From NCBI GenBank assembly GCA_949752745.1, contig OX457031.1:806001-870000 (forward strand): a stretch of DNA of 64,000 bases, read 5' to 3'. Below the pieces are notes generated by a model. The model was not told where the DNA came from, made no database searches, and saw nothing but the letters and a program-made list of their open reading frames with translations. Source of the stretch: Protula sp. h YS-2021 (lineage: Eukaryota > Annelida > Polychaeta > Sabellida > Serpulidae). The position numbers were made by a program, and so were the translations under genes. This document shows positions 34,105-46,329 of the stretch, one piece after another (position 1 is the stretch's first letter; each line of letters begins with the position of its first letter).

Positions 34105-36018
34105 TTATGTGAGTTTCAGTAGAGCGTCTTTAGTGAGAACGAGCAACTGACCGAGATGATCCACTGTGGCGTGTAGTGGGTATTCTATCTTCTCGCTGAG
34201 TTTGAGCACGCGCCACGTGTTGTCGTTCATGCAGAGCTGGAGTCGGTGATTCAAATAATCACAAACAAGGACGTGGCCGTGTGCATCGCTGCAGGCTACA
34301 TATGGCCGGAAGAACTCACCAGGAGCACTTCCTTTTCTACCGAGGTGTGAGTATGTGTCTTTACTCAGGTCATAACGGTCTACAGCATGCATGAAAACAC
34401 TCGATAAGGTCAGGATGTTATTTCTGATGGAGAAGTCGTAGTGATTCGAGTGCAACTGTACTTGTTTTATGCACGACCACCCGCTCCTGCCGCATTGATG
34501 TATCGTTACAGTCTTATTATATCTCAGCCCGTATACATACTGATTGTCACAGGCGGTATCCCAGTAGCGACCTTCAGTAATCACGTCCTTAATAACGCCG
34601 TCAGTAGTGACAGTCACCAGTCCTAGGTCCTTGTGAGGCTTGTGCTCGTGTTCATGCCTGACACCGTAACACGCGGCTATAACACTGCCATCAGAGGCTT
34701 GTGACACCGCCCGTGCTATGTATTCCACATATTTTCGTATCGAAGTCTTTTCTTTAATCCAGATAGTCTTCACTTTGCGTGCTGAGTCGGGGTTACTGTA
34801 ACTTAGAATATCTATGTAACCTGTTATACACACTATCCATATCTGGTTATCTATGCTTGCAATCTTCCCCGATTCAGCACGATTACATTTGAACAGTTTT
34901 GTCACTTGAAGTGTCCTTGACACATAGTCACTGAAAGAGCTCGGATTTACAACAATGCCTGGGCTTTTCCTTTCCTCGTCTGGTTGTTTCATGTAACGTC
35001 TTTGAGCAAGTGGCGGGGGATTCGGTTCAGCTAGACGTGGGGATTGCTTGGCATCTGATGTTACATATTTCGCTGTTATGTTGCTTGTCATTTGTGGGTT
35101 CGTGTGACCTGATTGGTCAGAGATTGCTATCCGCATTTGCTGAAGTTGTTTAATGGTTTCGTCTCCGTGTAGAACTGTTATTGTTAATTCTTGATTCTCT
35201 TCTTCCATTGATTTAATAAACAACGAAAATGTGTCCTGGCTTTGTTTTGATTGGGCTACCATGTCGTTAATTAATGCTTCATTTAAGAGTGTCCGCTGGT
35301 CGTTCTCTGACATCGTATCTTTGATAATCTTCATATCCTGATTAAACGAGGCCCGATGTGTGTCCAAGGTTTCGATACTGGAGTCGAAGGTTTTTGTCTG
35401 TTCCTCACGTTTCTTTTCAACTTCTTGGCGAAGTTTTTCGTGAACATTTATAACCTCGCTAATGATTTGTTTTTCTGAGTCATTTATCTTGCAAACAGCT
35501 TGGGAGAAAAGAGAATTTGTTTTCGCATTAGCATCTACCCTCACGGTTTTAACTTGATCAAATGTTTGCATAGCCTCTTCCATTGTTGTCAATACATTTT
35601 GGAGCTTTTCGATACTTGCTGCGTTCATATCACTGATAGCTGATATGTCATGTGATCTAGTTGCGGGTGCTCTCATATGACTCTTTTTACATCGGTCACA
35701 GATATACATGTCACACTGGCGACATTTACCCACTGCCGCTTCATCGTCGCACAACTCACATACTTGTTTATCTTTGAGCCTGTTTGCGTGATCATGATGA
35801 AGGTCGATTAGCTTTTGCATGCGGAAATCTCTTTTGATATCACTATGCTCGGACACTCGCTTACAGACGGGACATTGAAGCAGTCCATCTTCGTCAATCA
35901 TCTCATTTACGTCCTTTTCACACAAATTGTGGAGGCATTTTAATGACATGGGATTCTCGAAGATTTCGAGATGTATGGGACAGGTAAGCTCTTCAGCAAG
36001 GTTCATCGACAGCGCCAT
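34105..36018 (-). CDS. TRIM3: intact TRIM-NHL-type protein, 637 aa
   Basis: The only unbroken TRIM in the window. N-terminal RING with ligands C13, H16, C28, H30, C33, D36, C49 and C52. B-box C87-C90-C99-C102-C107-C110-H114-H123. Long coiled coil at about 130-310, Pro-rich linker at about 320-370, C-terminal beta-propeller region with one clear NHL repeat (563-596: GSAPGEFFRP..DAHGHVLVCDYLNHRLQLC). Such proteins are usually cytoplasmic RING-type ubiquitin ligases whose NHL domain recruits protein or RNA. Ligase activity is not certain here because RING zinc site 1 is C-H-C-D rather than four Cys. Start ATG at 36018 (MALSMNLAEEL), shared with TRIM2 and TRIM4. A single coding exon, convergent with the ACBD5 exon 10-11 copy. 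The 5' flank differs from TRIM1, 2 and 4. Family placement is firm, orthology to a named TRIM is not. Confidence 0.9.
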   Translation of the reverse strand: MALSMNLAEELTCPIHLEIFENPMSLKCLHNLCEKDVNEMIDEDGLLQCPVCKRVSEHSDIKRDFRMQKLIDLHHDHANRLKDKQVCELCDDEAAVGKCRQCDMYICDRCKKSHMRAPATRSHDISAISDMNAASIEKLQNVLTTMEEAMQTFDQVKTVRVDANAKTNSLFSQAVCKINDSEKQIISEVINVHEKLRQEVEKKREEQTKTFDSSIETLDTHRASFNQDMKIIKDTMSENDQRTLLNEALINDMVAQSKQSQDTFSLFIKSMEEENQELTITVLHGDETIKQLQQMRIAISDQSGHTNPQMTSNITAKYVTSDAKQSPRLAEPNPPPLAQRRYMKQPDEERKSPGIVVNPSSFSDYVSRTLQVTKLFKCNRAESGKIASIDNQIWIVCITGYIDILSYSNPDSARKVKTIWIKEKTSIRKYVEYIARAVSQASDGSVIAACYGVRHEHEHKPHKDLGLVTVTTDGVIKDVITEGRYWDTACDNQYVYGLRYNKTVTIHQCGRSGWSCIKQVQLHSNHYDFSIRNNILTLSSVFMHAVDRYDLSKDTYSHLGRKGSAPGEFFRPYVACSDAHGHVLVCDYLNHRLQLCMNDNTWRVLKLSEKIEYPLHATVDHLGQLLVLTKDALLKLT

Positions 36019-36985
36019 TTTGGCTGAAACTGAAGTTAAAACAATGTCGCTGTGATGTGTTTATGCTCCTACCTGACTATGCTTTTACTTTTACTTTTGA
36101 AAATATGGTTTTGAAAATATGGTTTTCCTTGAATATTTATCTAACAAGAGAATAGATGAGTGCTTTATTTTTGAAAAGAATTTCGAATAGTCAAATATCT
36201 TTCTATTTTTCCTCGAAAGCAAATTTTAAGAATTCGTAAACCGAAATCAAATGAAATTATTCTGCTTCCAAAAGTGGTTGTATTTTTAATTAAAATTTTA
36301 GTTTTTAGAATTTAATTGAAAATTGCCTGAAGAGGGCGAATTTTGCCAAATGTGGCCTTAATATGAACGATTATCACCGTATCTGTTCTTCCATCTGATC
36401 AACAGTGGTTTTGAACACAGTTCTAATAATTGACAACTTCTTTATCGTTTGTTGTGATACAAAGGAGCCCACTTTCCTTGACTTACTCACACCCGACTTC
36501 TCGAGTCTCGGAGCGGGCACTTGATGAGAAAAGGAGTACTAAATTTTGCACTTGAATTATCGATTTCAAATTGTAGTTTTGACACTAATCGTAGCCCCAG
36601 TAGCTTGGCATACACCTTTGCCACTATTTTTGACGGTGCGCCAGAACGTCTGTGACGATGTGGCAAAGTTGAGCGGACGGTGCAGGTTAATACATTGATT
36701 TTCTGACAACGAATAAGGAATTAGTAGAAGTATATTTGTTTATATGCATATTAATTAAACGAAGCAGATTTTGATGGTGGTGCAAATAGCCCTTTCCGTT
36801 AGCTATTCCTGCATACAAACCGGATCTAGAAATACTCCTCTGACTTAGCGAAATTGCAATACAGGGCTGCCGTGCATAAAGTCTCTGACTTCAGTTCTAG
36901 CAAACTCTTCAGAACTCTCCTTCCCACCCCCACCCGATTCCCGCCCGCTGCCTCAAAATGATAATAAATGTAATAAACGTGAGAG
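36019..36985. other. TRIM3 upstream region, nothing recognised
   Basis: AT-rich. About 36230-36360 resembles 330-460 at the left edge of the window. This flank is not the one shared by TRIM1, TRIM2 and TRIM4. Confidence 0.5.
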
Positions 36986-36989
36986 CTAT

Positions 36990-37305
36990 CCCCCATGCTA
37001 CACCGCAAAAAACGCCACGCTGCACCACAAAAATCCCCACGCTACACCACAAAAATCCCCACGCTGCACCACAAAAATCCCCACGCTGTACCACAAAAAA
37101 TCTCCACGCTTCACCACGAAAATCCCCACGCTGCACCACAAAAACCCCCACGCTACACCACAAAAATCCCCACGCTACACCACAAAAATCCCCACGCTAC
37201 ACCGCAAAAATTCCCACGCTACACCACAAGAAACCCAAGCTACACCACAAATATCCTCATGATACAGCACAAAAATCCCACCGCTACACCACAAAAATCC
37301 CCAGA
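36990..37305. repeat. 22-bp minisatellite, about 14 units
   Basis: CCCCACGCTACACCACAAAAAT units. Unrelated in sequence to the other 22-bp arrays. Open frames on both strands are by-products. Confidence 0.95.
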
Positions 37306-38359
37306 TTTTATTTCATATTTAACATCGTATTTGATCGCAAATGCACCAGATCCGCTTCTATTAAACTGTTTTATCGAAAGTTTAACTTTCCTAGTTTATA
37401 AATTAAATACCTGTTAGAGTGTTCCAACCATATACTGCAGAAATTTATTTGTTGCCGCCTGCAAATAATGTCATTCTAATGGTCCAGATTATACAGAATA
37501 CTACATAGATTCAGTTCAGTCGTCACAATACACAGTTTCCATATAATCGGATCAATATGACTGTTATTATGGCCGTAGAAGGGGCGAATGAGGTAAAAAG
37601 GGGGAACTTGTAGAAATTGCTTATATTACCGAGTACCTCAGTCCTAGGTACAGTCCTGTATGTTATTGAACAGATTATTGGAATATCAGTAGATTTGTCT
37701 TGGTTTTAGAGAAGGGAGCCTGTGAAATAAGTAAAGTTGATATAAATTGCAATACTGTCGTGTACCACTGTCTTTAGTAATTTAAAAATCCGAATGCAGA
37801 TCCTGTAGAGAGGAGGGGGATTGTGGGAATAGTTTAGTGAATAGATTTGTGGAAAAGGCAATGCCCGTACTGTCGTCTGCTCCTTTCTCCTCATGTTACA
37901 GTTTGTTTAATAAAGCTTAAGTAAATACATGACCTTACTCATTCCATTGCCTACGAAGCCTTCATTACACTTGAGAATTTGCCAAAATCAAATAGTGTAT
38001 TGAATTTGTACGAACATTTTAGCCGAATTTATGGCATTGTTTTTCGTTTTTTTTTAGTTTGTTAGTCAGAGGCCGTTAAGGCTAGAAAGATCAAATTTGG
38101 ATATAATAAACTTCAGTATGTCTAGTTGATACTCCTGTATTTTTTTAATTCGCTTAATTTTTCAATTATAAAACGACAAATCAAATTTGCGAACCAGGCA
38201 GCAAAAAGCTGAGAGCAGTAGTTTAAGCTGGCATGATACCGGCCTCGGTGTAATGATCGCCCAACTTTCAATGAAAGCCATCACAGCATGCATTTGCAAG
38301 TTAAGTTGGCTGCAGCGTTTTGGTTTTAGACGCCGTGAATGCCACATTTTTAATCATAA
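37306..38359. other. AT-rich DNA, partly duplicated at 39290-39550
   Basis: About 37650-37910 and 39340-39550 share diverged blocks (AAATCCG..GAGAGG, AATAG.T.A.TG.ATA, CTCCTTTCTCC, TTTGTTTAATA). A short minus-strand frame at 38162-38347 is protein-like but unrecognised. Confidence 0.4.
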
Positions 38360-39125
38360 CCTTTGAGAACGATTGACATCTTCGTCCATGCTCAATGTCA
38401 AAAACCTGAAGTGGGCCACTATCTCGAAAACGGTTAGAGATAGAACGATTTTGAGCTTATTTTGAACCCTTTGGGCCTAAAAGACAATAGGACAGAGGTA
38501 CCTTGGTGGCCTTGATTTCCACGGACATGGTCAAAGTCAAAGGCGGAAGTTGACCATTATCTCGAAAACGTTTAGAGATTTTGGGCCTAAAAGATGATAT
38601 GTGAAAGCCACATTTTTAACCATAACTTTAGAGAACAATTGACATCTTCATCCATGCTCAACGTCAAAAACCAGAAGTGGGTAACTATGTCGAAAACAAA
38701 GTTAGAGCGATTTTGGGCTTACTTTCGAATATTTGGGCATAAAAGACCATATTTAAAGAGTTATCGACCTCCTCGGCAATGGTCAGTCACAAACCGAAAG
38801 TTGACCATTATCTCAAAAACGTTTAGAGATTTTGAGCTTATTTTCGACTCTTTGGGTCTAAAAGACGACCCGTAAGAGGTACCTCAGTGATCTTGACCTC
38901 CTTGGACATGGTTAAAGTAAAAATCCGGAAGTTAGCTATTATCTCGAAAACGGTTAGAGATTTAGAGCTTATTTTCGACCCATTGGGCCAAAAAGAGGAT
39001 ATGTAAGGGGTCTTTGGTGACCTTGACCTCCTCGACCATGGTCAAAGTTAAAAACCGGTTAGAGATAGAGCGAGTTTGAGCTTTTTTTGAATCTCTGGGC
39101 CTAAGAGACGATATGTAAGGGTTCA
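38360..39125. repeat. About 128-bp tandem repeat, about 6 diverged units
   Basis: ATCTCGAAAACG(G/T)TTAGAGAT recurs at about 38431, 38559, 38687 (diverged), 38811 and 38939, followed each time by GAGCTTATTTTCGACCC and TTGGGCCTAAAAGACGATAT. Confidence 0.85.
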
Positions 39126-40329
39126 AGAGTATAGATCGTATTTATTGTGACTCCCAAGTGTAATTTTCGCTACTAGGTAGGGAAAACGATCTAGTTATTA
39201 TTAAAATTACTTTGAAAAAATTGCCTGCATCGTATAATAAGAAATAATTAAACACACAAAGGTAAACATTTATCGGCATGATCTGTGAGCATGGAATTGT
39301 GAACGGAGGAAAGGTACAGAAATCTTTGTTATTATTGGGTGTTTGGCGACGTCCTGTGTACAGTACTACAAGTTATTGAAAACCCATATCGATATTTTTG
39401 GCTTGGTATTGTTGTTTGACTGTATTGGTTTACAAATCCGGATAAAGAGAGGCGCTTGTGAGAATAGCTCAATGGATATAAATTGCTGGAAAAAATAATG
39501 AACCATCTTATCACCTACTCCTTTCTCCGATTGTATTTGTTTGTTTAATATCACTCTAGAAAATGTGCAAACCAAGCTTAGGGTTAGATAGCTGCAGAAA
39601 TATGTATTACTATTAACATGGCTTTTAATATTTGAGGTCAGCAATTTAGGTGAAAATGCACAATAAGCCACTATTTTTGGTACAAATATTCCATGTATGC
39701 CGCCTTGCAATAAGAGTTTCATAACTCGAATGAGTACATTTTGCCAAATTTCGAAAGTTTTTCTGTTTTTTAGGTCAGCACATTTGTCCGTTCTGGAGCC
39801 CAGTTTGTCAACGGAACACCAGTTTGTATCATTCGGCACAGTGGGGAGGAGTGGGGTGGTTGGGGTGGGGATGTGGGTCAAGAACATTGCTTGGGATCAG
39901 AATTAAGGGAGTTATTTTGACTGGTTTTCGGGAAGCGATAATGATTAATACACCAGCGATAATTAAAGTGAATGAATCATGATCTGTCTCGTTCAAAGAC
40001 AGCACCACTATCCGTAAGTAGTTTCGCTACCAAACGTCGTCATATCGTGAAAATAAAACATGCCGAGGTGTTTTTCCTTTCATCACTTAATGCATGGTAT
40101 CTCTCAACAACTACAGAATTGATCAGGTAAGATACGCGAAGGGCCGGAAAGGGACCATAAGTATTCAAGTCACTGAATTCTTTGTTGTAACATTATTTCT
40201 TATCTAGCTTTGAATGCTGTTTACCCGTTATTTTCTTTGCATAAATTTGACCAATATGGTCAAATGCAACCTTCCAATATACATTTTTCAATTTAAAATT
40301 GGTTTAGTTTCCGGTTAACGATCCGATAT
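39126..40329. other. Nothing recognised
   Basis: Apart from the block shared with 37650-37910, I see no gene, array or element in this stretch. Confidence 0.4.
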
Positions 40330-41310
40330 CCGCCTTTTTATACACGTTTGGAAAACATCGCCTCCTAGTGTGGGGTCTGCACCAGATATTTTGTTATGGC
40401 ATTAAACACCTATCTCTGACTTAGGGACAAGAATGTAATGGAGACGGGGATATAGTTTTTCGACAGAACAAACTGTATTGGGGTCTGAAAGAGTTGTCCT
40501 TCCAAAAGGTCAAGGTCATTCTAGCAACTAGTTTCTCCGACCTTTTGTATACCCAAAGGGTCGGTTATGTGTGAGATCAATTTTTATGTATATTTATATA
40601 AAATATGGATGGCAAACATTTCAGCGTGTGAACAAGAAGACGCAGAGCAATGTTGAATATATAACGTTGCTTAGACATTGTTTTTGGTTGCGACCAAACA
40701 CCCGCATTCTGTGACTTCTAATAAACTGCTTTAGCCAAAAGTTGAAAACAGGTTGAATTCTGAACAGGTGTATCAAATTTTTAGATCTATTTCTGAAAAT
40801 TGCTTGGACATGTTTCTACAACTCGCAGCTGTGTGCAGTATTTTTCAGTAATTTAAGATGGATCAACCATTTCGCTTATTATTCTTTCTTTTATTGGCGA
40901 CTAGCTTAGGGCAAATCGGTCCGATGAGCAGCTGTGGTCCACAATCTGGTCACCAAGCAAGAAGTCAAATTAATCACGTGTAACGTGTATAAAGCAGGTA
41001 GTAAAATCACACAGAATTTCGTACTAAAACAGGTAGTCAAATTAGTCACATAAAATCAAGCATTGAATTAGGTAGTCAAATAAGTCACGTAAAATCAAGC
41101 ATTGAAGTAGGTAGTCAAATTAGTCACATAAAATCAAGCATTGAAGTAGGTAGTCAAATTAGTCACATAAAATCATGCATTGAAGTAGGTAGTCAAATTA
41201 GTCACATAAAATCAAGCATTGAAGTAGGTAGTCAAGAAAGTCACATAAAATCAAGCATTGAAGTAGGTAGTCAAATTAGTCACACAGAATCTGATCTTGA
41301 AGCAGGTAGC
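40330..41310 (+). pseudogene. Degenerate ACBD5 intron 7/exon 8 region (cassette 3)
   Basis: Collinear with 650-1300. A worn exon 8 (TTGGCGACTAGCTTAGGGCA near 40895) aligns with 15838 onward. The 39-bp array continues at 40930-41310 with a homogenised local unit (AAGCATTGAAGTAGGTAGTC plus AAATTAGTCACATAAAATC). Confidence 0.65.
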
Positions 41311-41410
41311 CAAATCATACGAATCTACTACGTTGATAAGGGCAGAGGGACGACTGCGTATGCTATTGTCTCAATGGAGCCAGTTTTGTAGCAAATTTCC
41401 ATAACTGCAG

Positions 41411-41690
41411 TCGAGATGCTATCGCAAGCCCAGAGAGGGCGCTCCGATCTGCTAGCGGCGTTTAGCGGAAGTGCCGATGGCAGGGACACCAACAGATTGC
41501 GATGGTCTGGGTCCAGTAACAGCAATACATGAACAGTGTGCTGATGAGATTAAATGCGCCATAGGCACTGACAGTTGCTCAGAGCCAGGCAAGTAGCAGA
41601 GGAAGGATGGGGAGAGGGGGCAGTGAACACGCTAGTGGCACTGACAGTGTTACAAAGCCAGGCAAGTAGCTTTGGAATGGGATACTGAAC
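41411..41690 (+). pseudogene. Degenerate ACBD5 exon 9 (cassette 3)
   Basis: ACTGCAGTCGAGATGCTATCG aligns with the exon 9 acceptor. The Gly-rich middle has collapsed and the frame is broken. The coiled-coil end is recognisable (ATGAACAGTGTGCTGATGAG), followed by two donor-like CCAG|GCAAGTAG sites (41588 and about 41667). Confidence 0.7.
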
Positions 41691-41929
41691 CAACTTAATT
41701 CAGCGACAGTAGCTCAAAGTCAGATAATTATGACATCGTCAAAAGAAGAAAATAGTATTGCTAAGAGTTCAGTAAAGGGAGTTAAAATGGAAGAAAAAAT
41801 GGAATAGAAGTGAGAGATTTTAGGAACTCCCTCTTAAATTGGGCCATTTGGGTTATGAGAGAAGGGAGCTAGGGGATGAAGAGGGAGTTGATTCGCAGGG
41901 AATGACCTAGTCATGTGTCGTTGTTGTAG

Positions 41930-42087
41930 ATGAGTCGTAGGAGCCGTGAGAGCTCTGGCATCTCGGAGAGACAGCACATTCATTAGAGGCCGTTCAACAG
42001 TTCACTAAGCAGGACCTGTTTCTCTATCATTATCTGGCTTTTCATCGTTCACTGGTTAATCAGGTTCATGGGCAGGCGAGGAAACAG
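41930..42087 (+). pseudogene. Degenerate ACBD5 exon 10 (cassette 3)
   Basis: Aligns throughout with 17542-17699 (MSRRSRESSGI.., then FSIIIWLFIVHWLIRF), but the WW of the pre-anchor motif reads HIH-stop (TAG near 41984). Not functional as a tail anchor. Confidence 0.8.
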
Positions 42088-42257
42088 GTTTGCTGTGGAT
42101 ACTTGAAGGCGTAATGTATATTGTACTATTGTCCCTTCTGTGTTATCTACTCTTGTGCTGATTGGTCCAAATTGTGTTGCTAATTTTACGGTGTTTACTC
42201 TGTGGCTGGAACTTTTGTGTTGAAAAGTTCTGTGTGGCTCACTCGTGTATTGTTCCC

Positions 42258-42890
42258 TATGTGTTGTTTTATGAACACTTGACAAACTGTTAGTTTGCAA
42301 GGGTTCTATGAATTTGTGCGAGCAGCCGTTCCTCCTTTTTTTTTCTTCTTGACAGTTTTCCGATGAGACCTAGGACCATGAAACTCGGAAGAGCCTGATC
42401 TGAACGTGTGCGTGTTACTTTTTATTTTCGTCTTCGATTTTCGTTTTCTTTGTTAAAACGCCATGTAAAAAGAGCGTTTTTTGCAAGTACAGCACAGAAC
42501 ATCATACAGTTACTCAGCTTTGTGCGAGCTCTCACTGCGTAAACAGATAACACAGCGTATGCCTGATCAGTCAATCAAACCTTAGGTCAACAAAAACCAA
42601 ACCCCAACAGTAAGACGTATTCAAGCTGTGTCATTTGCTAATATTTTGTATTTAGCTTGTAATAAGTTATCAACCTATGGATTTTTTTCTTGACAGTGGT
42701 CGTTTTTTAGAATATTTTTAGCCGCATACATGCTGTGCCATAAGCTCTGCACATAGTTGTATAACACACTGTATGCATGCTGTAAAATACTTTATATTAT
42801 TCAAGAAATAACCCATTGAAGGAAGTATTTTTGCGTTTTAATTTTTATCAAGTGTTTAACATTTCGCCAGCGAAATGGGGTTCTAATTCA
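42258..42890 (-). mobile_element. Non-autonomous element, copy c (inverted, diverged)
   Basis: The inverse of copies a and b. Left edge GAACACTTGACAAACTGT, right edge ATCAAGTGTTTAACATTTCGCCAGCGAAATG. Interrupts the GTGTTGxxCACT-rich sequence that follows exon 10. Longer than a and b because of an internal insertion near 42660-42780. Confidence 0.75.
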
Positions 42891-44239
42891 TTCTTGTGTT
42901 GTTCAATTTTGTGTTGCTCAATCTTGTGTTTTCCCCTTTTGCTTTGGTCACTCTTGTGTGTCACTATTCATACTGTGTTGTGCCGTGCTGTTTAAGCCGT
43001 TTTGCATGTTCTTTTGTTTTTCTTATTCCGTGCCCTTACTCCTTGTGTTGTGTTTTCTTTGACAGTTTCAGATATGAATGCCAGTTATGCAATAAAAGCC
43101 CAGTTGCCAAATTAATGACAATTTTATTTATTGAACGTCTTTTTATACTTCCCAATCTGATTCTGAGTGTAATTACGACTTCATTGCCTTCTAGAAAACT
43201 GAAAAAAAACATGTGTCACATAATTTAATGGAAGCTCATGGTTCTTTTTTTCCATGGACATCCTCAGGATTTTACAAACCTTAATCATATAACAGTGTGG
43301 AATATGTTGGACTAAATCTAGGTTTGAAAAATTGTACTTATTTTTTTTTATTATTTAAATGTTAGGAACTTTTATTTTTTTCATTTAGGAAAGCGCAGCA
43401 TGCGCTTTTCAAAGATATTTCCAAAGCGATTAAATTGTTCTAAATAGGTAAAAGATCTTCATAAATAAACTAATCAGGGAATGACTCATAAAAAATATAA
43501 AGTACTTAATGGATGGAGATAGTTATTGATATAACTCTTGGAACTAAGCTTGTGGTGTCCTGTAATATCTTTAAATTTGTTTACAGCCAGACTATTGCTT
43601 TGAAAAAATAACTGCACAAAACAAACAGTTTTGCCTAATCACGAAGTGTGCTTTTTTTCTTCCTCTGTGTCTGTGTGATATATAATTCCATATTGTTATG
43701 CTCCGTTGCTGGCTGTTGCTGTAGTAACTTATGCTCGGGCCATAAGAAAAAGTTACGGGAGAAAAGATTTTAGTTTTTGGAGAAATGGTTACATAGAGCA
43801 ATTTATTTCTACTGCAAAATCGAGACAAGAATTTAGAATGCTCAAAAGATTTTTTAAAAAGAAAAACCAATTAATTTTTCGGAAAATTTGTAAATATGTA
43901 TAACTAAAATAAAAGATAATTAAAAATAATGGTTGTAAATTGCCACTTGTTCTATTAATCTACAAATTGTAGGTGCTCTAATTTATTGTAGGAAAATACT
44001 TGATTGTAATGGTAAATATCTCTTATTATTCCTACATTTTGCAGAATTTATATAAATGATAAATCCATATTTTACTACTATTTTTTACCATGATTGTGCA
44101 TGATTTTGCATGATTTTTACCATGATGGTGGTGCAGCAGTCAACAAAAACGTACTCCGCTCTTGTATGCAATTCTAAAATGAAATTCTTAACCAACTCAG
44201 TTTACAAGGTGAAATGAGATTAGTTTGTATAATTGGAAA
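42891..44239. other. Intron 10 duplicate, cassette 3 (diverged)
   Basis: Collinear with 18000-19450. AATAAA is retained at about 43090. Only one or two degenerate 22-bp units remain (43748-43795). No gene. Confidence 0.55.
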
Positions 44240-44243
44240 GTAC

Positions 44244-44244
<1 letters not shown>

Positions 44245-44322
<78 letters not shown>
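44245..44322. repeat. (AAT)n microsatellite
   Basis: About 26 nearly pure AAT triplets. The poly-Asn frame through it is a by-product. Confidence 0.95.
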
Positions 44323-44323
<1 letters not shown>

Positions 44324-44505
44324 ACTTCATTTAATATTTCTGATAATCAGTCCTTTTGATACAGTTCGTAATATATTTTATAAAATGTTCCGTAGGAAAA
44401 ATGATGTAAATCTAAATTTCAGTTGTTACATTTAATCTCGAATAGCTCTTAAAACACAACAGAAAAAAGTTTCGAGCTAAAAATATGATTAAATTTTTTG
44501 TACAG

Positions 44506-44775
44506 GCGACGATGGCATAGTCTAGACGACGTCACAGCGGGCAAATCGAGCAGCCTTCGAAGATTTGTTGAATCACGAGACCTGCATAAGATTACGTGAC
44601 TACGTTGTAGCTCTTCTGTGTTGTGCTAATCAATAGCATTATGACACGCAGCTTTAGGATGCATTAGATTTCAACGAAGCTGTATTTTCTAATTGCTGTA
44701 AGAGACACTTGAGTAAGGATGTTGAATGAATCTCTGAATCTTTGTAAATGAAGTAAATGTGATATCAGATAAATC
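44506..44775 (+). pseudogene. Degenerate ACBD5 exon 11 (cassette 3)
   Basis: Aligns with 19819-20090, but the TGA that ends the protein is TGG (GGCGACGATGG). AATAAA is replaced by AGTAAA (GAAGTAAATGTGATATC). Confidence 0.7.
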
Positions 44776-45540
44776 AAGTAATTTTTTATCTAGGAAGGGG
44801 ATTGTTGTTAGTAACTTGCATGTGACTGGCGGCGGAGTGAGATTGGAGGAGTTTTGAAACAATAAATTGCTTTGTTACGAACCTGAAAATAATGACTCAT
44901 GTATGCAGAAAAAAATGTTAGGATCAAGAAAGGGCACTTGGGGAGGGCAGGGTGAAAAACTATCAGCCGAGCATATGAAACATTGTATAATTATTGAGCA
45001 TAATACTGGTGTCAAAAAAATGCATTTCTTTTTGTGTTGTAAAACCGGGGAAGAGGTTACGGTTGGGGGAGGGTGACGGATGGGCGGTCAGAAAGTTGTA
45101 GGATTGTGGATGTCATGTTGGGAATAGGAAGATGAGTGCAAAACGTATACCAATATATGATATCAAAACTTGAAATACCGCTGTAATAAATATACAACAC
45201 ATAGAAGTAGAACTAAATGCATATACAATCAATAATGAAAGGTATTTGGTATTGTTGGGTTTCTAACGAGCGCTTATAATGTTATATTTATAAATAATGG
45301 AATGCACCTTTCGAAAAATTTCATCAACAGCCGTCTTCCCAGAAGCTGCTGCATATAAACAGCACAACGCTGTTCAGTAAATGCTCAAAAAGTCCCCAAA
45401 AACGTACGAAAACGTATTAGCCTAAAAAACGTATGAAAACGTATGTTTTTGCAAAAAAGCCAAAAAACGTATAATACCTAAAAACGTATGGTCTAAGAGC
45501 ACTGGCCTTGAAAGTTGGCCAAAGAAAAATGCCATCGCCA
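44776..45540. other. Degenerate intergenic DNA, cassette 3
   Basis: Traces of the post-exon 11 sequence (AATTATTGAGCATAATACTG at about 44990). The G-rich tract is largely absent. AAAACGTA motifs repeat irregularly at 45395-45490. Confidence 0.45.
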
Positions 45541-46316
45541 TCCATTTGGTCACTTTTCGGTGGATCACCAGAAATGTACCTTTTCAAGAGATGGCAGGCT
45601 AGTTAACATTTATGCAACACTTGAGAGCATTCCGATCAAAATGTTGGAAGAAAACAAGCCGTATGCCTAACCATCCAAAAATAAATGAAATCGGAAAAAA
45701 AACTGTAGGAGGAAATACATTCTGAAGTATTTTCTTCAAAAATCGTCCCAAAATAAAAAAATTGTCCGATCGACTAAAAAAGCATATGCCCTATGCATGA
45801 CCCCATAAGGATGCGTCACACCAAACATAAGTGAAAGTGGATTAAAAGTGCAGGAAGGAATGCATTTTAAAGATTTTTATTCAAAAATTCCTTAAAAATA
45901 CAAAAACTGTCCGGTCCACTAAAAACATAAATTTTAGATATATTCCCTTAGAAATGTCTCACGCCAAAAATAAATGACATCGAAAAAAAATGGAAGAGGA
46001 GATGTATATTGATACATTTTTCTTCAAAAATTTTCCAAAAATACAAAAATTGTCCAATCGAAAAAATAAGCACAAGCGGTAAGCATAACCACTTGGGAGT
46101 GCCTTATGCTAAAATAAATGACATCGGATCAAAAATGCAGGAGGAGAAACATTTTTTTATAAATTCTTCAAAAATGATCTGATCGACTGAAGAATCACAA
46201 GCCGTATGTACGACCCCTATTTTGAAACAAAAATTTACTTAATAAACAACTAACTAACGGGCGCCGTGTACAAACCGACAGGTATACCCTAGCTTACATG
46301 TAACATAAGCTGGGTT
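45541..46316 (-). mobile_element. Hairpin-headed repeat element (inverted relative of 24446)
   Basis: Read from the right: hairpin CCCAGCTTATG..CTAGG (46287-46314), GCGCCCGTTAGTTAGTTG, then degenerate units with ATGTCATTTATTTT and CATACGGCTTGTG. Same family as 24446-25580. Confidence 0.65.
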
Positions 46317-46329
46317 AAAAATTCATTTT

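Noticed and set aside
38162..38347. Short minus-strand frame with protein-like composition
   Set aside because: 61 codons, no recognisable domain, no splice partner; too little to call.
44214..44435. Poly-asparagine frame
   Set aside because: Translation of an (AAT)n microsatellite.
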